Virus record (IMG/VR): IMGVR_UViG_3300006350_000047
Coordinates: 1 to 28,423 of that record
Source: a virus
Strand: one strand, 5' to 3'
DNA length: 28,423 nucleotides
Under the pieces are notes generated by a model, which worked only from the letters and a program-made list of their open reading frames with translations, was not told the origin of the DNA and did not search any database. How positions within the stretch are numbered: position 1 is the stretch's first letter; each line of letters starts with the position of its first letter. This document shows positions 22,056-26,977 of the stretch, piece by piece. Position numbers and translations under genes: made by a program.

Positions 22056-22975
22056 TGGCAATAGATCCTAAAACACAAGAAGTATTAAATTTTCTCGCTG
22101 AAAATAATGACGGTGGAGAAAAGAGATATCCTTATAATAGAACTACACAATATTCATGTGGTCATAAAATAGAGTTCTATGAAGAGAAAGGTGAGGAACA
22201 TATACAGATAAGACATGGTACTACTGGGTCTTATATTAAGATGTATCCTACTGGTGATATACAGATTCATTCACCTGCAAGAGATATAAACATTGTTGCT
22301 GCTAGAAATATTCATGTTAAAACTGGTGAGAAAGTAGATACAGAACAAAAAGATGCTAGTGATAGATTTGTATTACATGTAGTTGGTAATGCTCATCTTG
22401 ATGTTGAAGGTGATATGCATACTCATGTACGTGGTAATAGGCATGATAAGGTAGATGGTTTATACACACTTGATGTTGGTGATAAGTATATCATTAACAT
22501 GGCAGAGGGTGGTGTAAATGCTAGAGGAACATATCAGGTAGATGTAAACAAATACAATTTAGATGGTGCTTATTTGTTTCGTAATTTAAAGAAAGGTGGA
22601 GTCATGAAAGATTCCTTTGATGGGACGTATATCATTGAGCAAACAAGTAAAGGGGGAGTTCTTCAACTTAAGAGTGAAGGTGATATGCAAATAGATGTTA
22701 AGGGTCATATGAGAACAACTGTTAAGAGTAATTCAATAAATGACATAACTGGTAAAGTTGAATGGAATGTAGGTGGCAAAAGGGTTATTGGTTCTCCAAC
22801 TGGTCAATCTACTGGTTCAATAGGGGCATCAACACCCTCATTTGATATTAATACCTCATCTGGTAAAATAAATATATCAGCAGCAGGTCAATTTGGGATG
22901 GATTGTGGAAGTACCTCCTTGTTTGATTCTGGAGGAAACATGAAACTTGAAGCACCACGTATTGACCTTAACTAA
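22055..22975 (+). CDS. gp5C-like needle protein, separate from gp5
   Basis: The 306-residue protein has repeated short beta segments with Asp/Gly/Val pattern (SYIKMYPTGDIQIHS, INIVAARNIHVKTG, LHVVGNAHLDVEGDMHTHVRGNRHDKVDG, LQLKSEGDMQIDVKGHMRT, GKINISAAGQF), as in the triple-stranded beta-helix of the T4 gp5 C-terminal needle and VgrG-type spikes. In T4 gp5 is cut into gp5* and gp5C; here the two parts are separate genes with a one-base overlap (TAATG at 22053-22057). It would form the cell-puncturing tip. No PAAR-type tip is seen in the window. Start ATG 22055. Confidence 0.72.
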   Translation: MAIDPKTQEVLNFLAENNDGGEKRYPYNRTTQYSCGHKIEFYEEKGEEHIQIRHGTTGSYIKMYPTGDIQIHSPARDINIVAARNIHVKTGEKVDTEQKDASDRFVLHVVGNAHLDVEGDMHTHVRGNRHDKVDGLYTLDVGDKYIINMAEGGVNARGTYQVDVNKYNLDGAYLFRNLKKGGVMKDSFDGTYIIEQTSKGGVLQLKSEGDMQIDVKGHMRTTVKSNSINDITGKVEWNVGGKRVIGSPTGQSTGSIGASTPSFDINTSSGKINISAAGQFGMDCGSTSLFDSGGNMKLEAPRIDLN

Positions 22976-22976
22976 C

Positions 22977-23189
22977 ATGAACGATGTAACTGGTCACTTT
23001 GAAGTATTAGTAAATGGTAACTTAGAGACCTATAATCGTATAGGTGACATACCTCTAATAATAGATAATATTATAAAGTTTCAACCAGATATACCTGATG
23101 GTCCTCATAGTGAGGAACAGCATAATGAGTATGCCAAGTATTCTTGGTATCTTCAACAGATAATGGGTAGAGAGACAAATGGCAGTTAG
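22977..23189 (+). CDS. Small hypothetical protein of the tail operon, 70 aa
   Basis: A soluble protein with a beta-strand N-terminus (GHFEVLVNGNLETYN) and a helical end with Tyr/Trp (EYAKYSWYLQQIMG). The ATG at 22977 follows the needle gene stop by one base and its own stop overlaps the next start by 11 bases, so it is translated with the structural genes. No family is recognised. Confidence 0.68.
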   Translation: MNDVTGHFEVLVNGNLETYNRIGDIPLIIDNIIKFQPDIPDGPHSEEQHNEYAKYSWYLQQIMGRETNGS

Positions 23190-23745
23190 TATAACATGTT
23201 CACCTGCTGGTGAAATACCTGCGAGTCAGTTTGCTGAGAAGACAAGACCTGACTATACATTAAGTCATTCTGTCTCTGCTAGTACAAATACACAAACTAA
23301 TAATCAGAATTGGTCTGTTACAAGTACTAACTGTACTGCAGTAACATATTCTTATTATGACGGTGATGGGAGTAATGTAGGTGGAGGAACTGACTTAACA
23401 AGTACGTTGTCTATTACACCTAGTACTAATAGTGTTAGCATCTCTGGGACTTTTGATGATCCGTTTTCCGATAGTTTTACTTACGTAGAGAAGGGTGGTA
23501 CTGATTTAGTAGACACTCCTACTACAGTTGTTGGTGTTTCTAATATGCCAGCAGGTAAGGATTTCTATTTTCTCGATCAAGACCAACGATGGTATGTTCT
23601 TGTAACATTTACCATACAAGTAGTCGAAACTCAACCCTTAACATTAGGTGGAGCAACTAACACTGTTACTCGATACCCTACGTTAAGAGTAAAGAACTCA
23701 TGGGAAGGAATACGATCATTTGTAGATACCTATTACGACTCATGA
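23179..23745 (+). CDS. Predicted structural protein, beta-rich, 188 aa
   Basis: The protein is rich in Ser, Thr, Val and Gly, with alternating strands (LTSTLSITPSTNSVSISGTFDD, YVLVTFTIQVVETQ) that suggest an Ig-like or other beta-sandwich domain. Two Cys (residues 7 and 51) could form a disulphide. It is the last larger gene of the tail operon and is likely a baseplate or tail accessory part. No signal peptide. I do not recognise the family. Coupled by ATGA with the next gene. Confidence 0.68.
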   Translation: MAVSITCSPAGEIPASQFAEKTRPDYTLSHSVSASTNTQTNNQNWSVTSTNCTAVTYSYYDGDGSNVGGGTDLTSTLSITPSTNSVSISGTFDDPFSDSFTYVEKGGTDLVDTPTTVVGVSNMPAGKDFYFLDQDQRWYVLVTFTIQVVETQPLTLGGATNTVTRYPTLRVKNSWEGIRSFVDTYYDS

Positions 23746-23906
23746 ACGGACGATTAGACAAAGTAGCAATGACCAACAGGTTGATGCAACTTAAAAGAGA
23801 GTTACATTATAAGTGCGAGATTGGAGAAAAAAATGAAGGGTATTGCGTAGGGGCAAATGACTATCTCAATAGAACTTTTGATGTATTAGATGAATACTGG
23901 CAATAA
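23742..23906 (+). CDS. Small hypothetical protein, 54 aa
   Basis: The ATG at 23742 overlaps the previous stop (ATGA). A helical, charged protein with two Cys (residues 25 and 35) and a C-terminal DVLDEYW. Longer readings from 23700 would overlap the upstream gene by 46 bases. It closes the tail operon, just before a new promoter. Function unknown. Confidence 0.6.
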   Translation: MNGRLDKVAMTNRLMQLKRELHYKCEIGEKNEGYCVGANDYLNRTFDVLDEYWQ

Positions 23907-23919
23907 TATATAGCTCTAA

Positions 23920-23958
23920 TTGACAGAAAAAAACAAGTATGTCATAATAAACTAAATA
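23920..23958 (+). promoter_or_regulatory. Tandem early-type and late-type promoter before the duplicated microprotein
   Basis: TTGACA (23920-23925) and CATAAT (23943-23948, one mismatch) are 17 bases apart. CTAAATA (23952-23958), a cyanophage late-type motif, follows directly. The first ATG is at 23969 and the preferred start at 23975. Confidence 0.6.
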
Positions 23959-23974
23959 TGAAAAATACATGACG

Positions 23975-24343
23975 ATGTTAGAAACAATAATCAGAGAGTT
24001 CCCCATCACTGATTTTTCAAAAGATACAAAAAGTATGTCAAACAATCGTAGTACATATACGAAAGAAGAAGTTGATACTTTAATAGCAGAAGCATTAGAA
24101 GAAGCAAGACGTATTGATGAAGAATCAATGCGTAAGCATAATAGAGATGCAACAATTATTTCTATGATCTTAGGTTTCACAGCACTAGCATTGTTTGTAG
24201 ATGGATTACTAAGATTATTAGGAATCATCCCACCATTTATGAATATAGATATTGATATTCTTGAAAGAATAGCAGAAAGAGTAGAGACTGATGTTATTGA
24301 TAAAATTAGACAAGTTCCAATTCAAAAACTCTTAAGACGATGA
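23975..24343 (+). CDS. Membrane microprotein, copy 1 of a duplicated pair, 122 aa
   Basis: After a charged helical N-terminal region (residues 1-55) there is one membrane helix (ISMILGFTALALFVDGLLRLLG) and a short C-terminal part with IPPF and an acidic amphipathic helix. The protein at 24990 is clearly related: both have REFP near the start, HNRxA, ISMxLGF, LALF, and IPPFxxIDIxI. The start at 23975 is chosen because it aligns with that of the second copy; ATG 23969 would add two residues. ATGA overlap with the next gene. No known family; a membrane role is inferred. Confidence 0.72.
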   Translation: MLETIIREFPITDFSKDTKSMSNNRSTYTKEEVDTLIAEALEEARRIDEESMRKHNRDATIISMILGFTALALFVDGLLRLLGIIPPFMNIDIDILERIAERVETDVIDKIRQVPIQKLLRR

Positions 24344-24486
24344 CTATCTGGAAATCAAAAAACACCGATGACACATGTGTAAAAGTGCCAATCGGTGAAA
24401 TGAAAATTATTCTTCGTCAACTATGGAAGTCTAGAACGACTGAACCAGATGTGGGAAAAATATATGAAAAGTATAAAAACCTGTAG
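24340..24486 (+). CDS. Small hypothetical protein, 48 aa
   Basis: A 48-codon frame starts with an ATGA overlap (24340-24343) at the end of the first microprotein copy and ends at TAG 24484-24486. It is soluble and basic (MTIWKSKN..., LRQLWKSRTT), with one Cys. The overlap pattern, common throughout this genome, supports translation. Too short for a family guess. Confidence 0.5.
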   Translation: MTIWKSKNTDDTCVKVPIGEMKIILRQLWKSRTTEPDVGKIYEKYKNL

Positions 24487-24494
24487 TCCACACA
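24485..24494 (+). repeat. Direct repeat, copy 1
   Basis: AGTCCACACA here and at 24673-24682, each followed by a TAG-x-GAG-type sequence, bracket the 55-codon gene at 24503-24670. This looks like the remains of a duplication or recombination junction. Confidence 0.5.
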
Positions 24495-24502
24495 CTAGGA
24501 GA

Positions 24503-24670
24503 ATGACCTCAAGTTATCACATCTACTTTAGACAAGAAGTCCTCTTTAAAAATTTGACACTAGAAGAGTTTACTTTAATATGGGATAAACTTTATACTTC
24601 ATATTGGAAAGACGACATAACATACTCAGTTTGTTATGATGAAGTCTGTATTGAAGAAGCATCTTATTAG
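24503..24670 (+). CDS. Small hypothetical protein, 55 aa
   Basis: The start at 24503 begins MTSSYHIYFRQEVLF, a strand-like start followed by a helix (LTLEEFTLIWDKLYTSYW) and an acidic end with two Cys. The pattern HIYF...LF.NL..EEF...W resembles small proteins I believe are shared by cyanobacteria and cyanophages (recalled, not checked). Starts at 24449 and 24464 would overlap the upstream gene. AGGAG lies only one base before the ATG, an unusual spacing. It is flanked by 10-base direct repeats. Confidence 0.55.
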   Translation: MTSSYHIYFRQEVLFKNLTLEEFTLIWDKLYTSYWKDDITYSVCYDEVCIEEASY

Positions 24671-24672
24671 CG

Positions 24673-24682
24673 AGTCCACACA
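24673..24682 (+). repeat. Direct repeat, copy 2, with adjoining short tandem repeat
   Basis: Second copy of AGTCCACACA. It is itself enclosed by two copies of ATTAGCGAG (24666-24674 and 24682-24690), 16 bases apart, so the junction has repeats at two scales. Confidence 0.5.
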
Positions 24683-24711
24683 TTAGCGAGACCAAAAGGT
24701 TTGGCTTCTTA

Positions 24712-24718
24712 CTAAATA
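24712..24718 (+). promoter_or_regulatory. Late-type promoter motif
   Basis: CTAAATA at 24712-24718, 24 bases before the ATG at 24743, in a short gap between genes. Position fits a cyanophage late promoter; the motif is short. Confidence 0.4.
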
Positions 24719-24742
24719 TAAGCAGTATTAGACGGAGACCTC

Positions 24743-24904
24743 ATGGCACATTACCTGATTGGTTATCATGACAATTCCAACCATACAAAAGAAATTTGCG
24801 AGTATGCCGACGATGCATACAATGCAATTCGACAAGCACAACTGGATTTACCTGAGTTAATGGGACATCCACACGCAAGCGAATATGTAGTTAAACTAGA
24901 TTGA
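24743..24904 (+). CDS. Small hypothetical protein, 53 aa
   Basis: The ATG at 24743 has GGAG (24734-24737) at good spacing and a late-type motif further upstream. The protein (MAHYLIGYHDNSNHTKEICEYADDAYNAIRQ...) is soluble, acidic and His-rich, with a helix in the middle and a strand at the end (SEYVVKLD). It is complete and independently supported by its start signals. No known function. Confidence 0.65.
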   Translation: MAHYLIGYHDNSNHTKEICEYADDAYNAIRQAQLDLPELMGHPHASEYVVKLD

Positions 24905-24912
24905 ATATATCC

Positions 24913-24941
24913 TTGACAAATAATATATCAACATCTATAAT
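24913..24941 (+). promoter_or_regulatory. Perfect sigma-70 consensus promoter before microprotein copy 2
   Basis: TTGACA (24913-24918) and TATAAT (24936-24941), both perfect, are 17 bases apart. A late-type CTAAATA (24963-24969) lies between it and the ATG at 24990, so the gene may be read both early and late. Confidence 0.85.
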
Positions 24942-24962
24942 GGTGTTGACTTACCTTATTAT

Positions 24963-24969
24963 CTAAATA
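24963..24969 (+). promoter_or_regulatory. Late-type promoter motif
   Basis: CTAAATA at 24963-24969, 20 bases before the ATG at 24990, downstream of the perfect early-type promoter. Confidence 0.45.
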
Positions 24970-24989
24970 ACCCTTAGTAGAGAAAGTCC

Positions 24990-25295
24990 ATGTTATCAAC
25001 AGCATATAGAGAGTTTCCAGTAACAACTGTTTTGAAGGATAAGAAACCATCCAAAGAAAAAACAATCACTGTAACTGAAGCACAAGTACAAGAAATGATA
25101 GACGATGCTATCCGTCAGCACAATAGAAATGCTGGCTTGATTAGTATGGTATTAGGTTTTGTTTTTCTAGCATTGTTTGCAGAAGGTTTCTTTAGAATGA
25201 TTGGATTTATTCCACCATTTTTGGGTATAGATATCAATATCGTTGGCGAGATTGCAGATAAGGTAAAGGAGCAAATACTACCACTTATTACATAA
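24990..25295 (+). CDS. Membrane microprotein, copy 2 of a duplicated pair, 101 aa
   Basis: A charged N-terminal region, one membrane helix (LISMVLGFVFLALFAEGFFRMIG) and a C-terminal IPPFLGIDINI segment followed by an amphipathic helix. It shares these elements in the same order with the protein at 23975-24343, so the two arose by duplication. It has its own perfect promoter and starts a chain of overlapping small genes (TAATG at 25293-25297). No known family. Confidence 0.75.
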   Translation: MLSTAYREFPVTTVLKDKKPSKEKTITVTEAQVQEMIDDAIRQHNRNAGLISMVLGFVFLALFAEGFFRMIGFIPPFLGIDINIVGEIADKVKEQILPLIT

Positions 25296-25378
25296 TGTCT
25301 GGTTATGGTCTTGAGATAGTTTTCTGGGTAACACTAGGACTATTTCTAATATACCAATACGAAGAATCTAAGAAATGA
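25295..25378 (+). CDS. Single-helix membrane microprotein, 27 aa
   Basis: A 27-codon frame starting one base inside the previous stop: MSGYGLEIVFWVTLGLFLIYQYEESKK. One membrane helix and a charged tail, which suggests the C-terminus stays in the cytoplasm. Ends in an ATGA overlap with the next small gene. The double overlap and clear membrane pattern support it despite its size. Confidence 0.5.
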   Translation: MSGYGLEIVFWVTLGLFLIYQYEESKK

Positions 25379-25506
25379 CTGTCGTCCATTCCGTGAATGT
25401 AATGATACTCATATTAGTTATTTCGGTGTCTATTGTCATCGGCTATATAATGAAGTATGCATACTCGGAGATGAACGATGGGAGCAATGACACCCCCAAG
25501 TCGTAA
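25375..25506 (+). CDS. Single-helix membrane microprotein, 43 aa
   Basis: It starts by ATGA overlap (25375-25378) with the 27-residue gene. One long hydrophobic helix (VNVMILILVISVSIVIGYIM) is followed by a polar, acidic tail. Its last 29 bases overlap the nuclease gene in a different frame. Its role is unknown; holin-like or envelope roles are possible but unsupported. Confidence 0.5.
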   Translation: MTVVHSVNVMILILVISVSIVIGYIMKYAYSEMNDGSNDTPKS

Positions 25507-25942
25507 AAGTTGTTATAACTTTCGCGTCACAGAAATTGTTAAAGTAGTTGATGGTGATACCATCGATGTTGTTATTGACTTAGGATTTGATATCTACAAA
25601 CACGAGCGTGTTAGAATTGCGGGTATCGATACACCTGAGAAAAGGACAAGAGACTTAGAAGAAAAAGCATTGGGTATAGATGCTACTAACTGGATGAAAG
25701 CAACTTTGGAGGACACAATCAGTGGAGAGCATGAACTTACTATACGAACTGAACTCCAAGGCGGGATGGGTAAGTATGGGCGTCTGCTTGGTTGGTTATA
25801 TGTTGGTGATGATAATGTATCGCTCAACGAACAAATGATTGCCGAAGGGTATGCGTGGGAGTATGATGGGGGCACAAAGAATAAAAATTTTGAAGAGCTA
25901 CGTGAAATTCGTAGGTCTCAAGGTACACTATTAGAAGGTTAA
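25478..25942 (+). CDS. Thermonuclease (staphylococcal nuclease family)
   Basis: The 154-residue protein has the family's active-site elements: Asp25 (VVDGDT), Arg46 and Asp51 with Glu54 (VRIAGIDTPE), and Arg102 (GKYGRLLGWLY), matching staphylococcal Asp21, Arg35, Asp40, Glu43 and Arg87. There is no signal peptide, so it acts in the cytoplasm, or in the virion if packaged; degrading host DNA to feed phage replication is a reasonable role. GGAG (25467-25470) lies 7 bases before ATG 25478, favouring this start over 25487. Confidence 0.88.
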   Translation: MGAMTPPSRKSCYNFRVTEIVKVVDGDTIDVVIDLGFDIYKHERVRIAGIDTPEKRTRDLEEKALGIDATNWMKATLEDTISGEHELTIRTELQGGMGKYGRLLGWLYVGDDNVSLNEQMIAEGYAWEYDGGTKNKNFEELREIRRSQGTLLEG

Positions 25943-25945
25943 TTT

Positions 25946-26161
25946 ATGGTCAACTTGCGTGACAACATTCTGAATAATCAAATCGTATACTACAATGGTT
26001 TGATTGCAAAGCATTCACAAAACGTAGAAATTTATCTCAACCAACCTGTAGGTATAGGTGAGCACTCAGATGTTATGGCAGCGATAGATGGCGAGATTGC
26101 TGCTATTGCTCAAGCACATGAGAAAATTGAAATCATTAATCATTATTTTTTAGGCAGATGA
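25946..26161 (+). CDS. Small hypothetical helical protein, 71 aa
   Basis: A soluble, fully helical-looking protein with heptad-like Ile/Ala spacing in the second half (MAAIDGEIAAIAQAHEKIEIINHYF), perhaps a short coiled coil that oligomerises. It begins 3 bases after the nuclease gene and ends in an ATGA overlap with the next gene. No known function. Confidence 0.68.
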   Translation: MVNLRDNILNNQIVYYNGLIAKHSQNVEIYLNQPVGIGEHSDVMAAIDGEIAAIAQAHEKIEIINHYFLGR

Positions 26162-26325
26162 TATTCGCATCACACCCTTCGGTATATCATTTACCAGGTA
26201 CGTGGGAAAAGCAACCACTTATACAGCATGGTAACTGGGACCCAATCGTAACCTCTCCCCTAGTATTATTGATATTTGCTATATTATTCATTGGAGTTGG
26301 TTATGCCCTTTCCAAGCGTACGTGA
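26158..26325 (+). CDS. Single-helix membrane microprotein, 55 aa
   Basis: A 55-codon frame from ATG 26158 (ATGA overlap) to TGA 26323-26325. The N-terminal half is polar with several His and Trp residues; the C-terminal half is one membrane helix (SPLVLLIFAILFIGVGYALS) followed by Lys-Arg-Thr. The layout is like that of small photosystem or membrane-complex subunits, but I cannot assign it to one. It overlaps the start of pcyA by 23 bases. Confidence 0.55.
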   Translation: MIFASHPSVYHLPGTWEKQPLIQHGNWDPIVTSPLVLLIFAILFIGVGYALSKRT

Positions 26326-26977
26326 TGACCTTGCTAATCTAATTAGATATAGTATCGCAGACTTCCCAGAGTTAGAGCAAATAATTACTCTGCATGACTT
26401 AATAAGACACGAGAAGGTTACTATTAAGAATGAAATGTGGAAGTCTAAAGGACTAAGAAGGATTCATTTAGAGACAGCAGAAACAGATAAAATACAAATC
26501 GTCCATTGTGTCTTTTGGCCAGACCCTGCATACTATCTGCCTATATTTGGTGCAGATATAATACAAACTCCTGCAGGGGTTACTGCTGCCATAGTAGATA
26601 TATCACCTGTGGAAGGTGTGGATTGGAGTGACAAGTTATCACCCATTAGTAAACAGATACAATTTAAAGATAATCGTCAACTACCCGAATGGGGTGAGAT
26701 ATTCTCACCTTACTGTAAGTTTGCAAGACTAAAAACAGAAGAGGAGCAAAACAAATTCTATCAGGTAGTTCTCGAGTATCTCAGGATATACTGCACTGAA
26801 GTGCAAACAGCACAATGGTCTGATGATTGGGTTAGTATCATGAAAAGATTAGATGACCAGTGTTGGTATACTACTTCGCAAAGAAAAAATAAGAAGACAA
26901 AAGCAGTGCTTAGTCAATGGTTTAGTGAAGAGTGGGCAGATAAATATATAAACAACATACTATTTGATAAACCCTAG
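26303..26977 (+). CDS. pcyA: Phycocyanobilin:ferredoxin oxidoreductase, PcyA type
   Basis: It reduces biliverdin to phycocyanobilin with four electrons from ferredoxin. The 224-residue protein has the ferredoxin-dependent bilin reductase layout: IHLE (His55, Glu57), VHC (His68), LPIFGAD (Asp85), AAIVDISP, LPEWGEIFSPYCKF, and a C-terminal FSEEWADKYINNILFD. Spacing matches the catalytic set of PcyA (His74, Glu76, His88, Asp105), and the Glu favours PcyA over PebS or PebA. The start at 26303 is the natural ATG; a TTG at 26276 is unlikely. The gene stops one base before gene 17. Its substrate maker, ho1, is 20 kb upstream. Confidence 0.87.
   Translation: MPFPSVRDDLANLIRYSIADFPELEQIITLHDLIRHEKVTIKNEMWKSKGLRRIHLETAETDKIQIVHCVFWPDPAYYLPIFGADIIQTPAGVTAAIVDISPVEGVDWSDKLSPISKQIQFKDNRQLPEWGEIFSPYCKFARLKTEEEQNKFYQVVLEYLRIYCTEVQTAQWSDDWVSIMKRLDDQCWYTTSQRKNKKTKAVLSQWFSEEWADKYINNILFDKP

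Noticed and set aside
23866-24228. 120-codon - strand frame opposite the first membrane microprotein
   Set aside because: It overlaps a gene supported by its paralogue and promoter on the + strand; its own sequence resembles a shadow of that gene.
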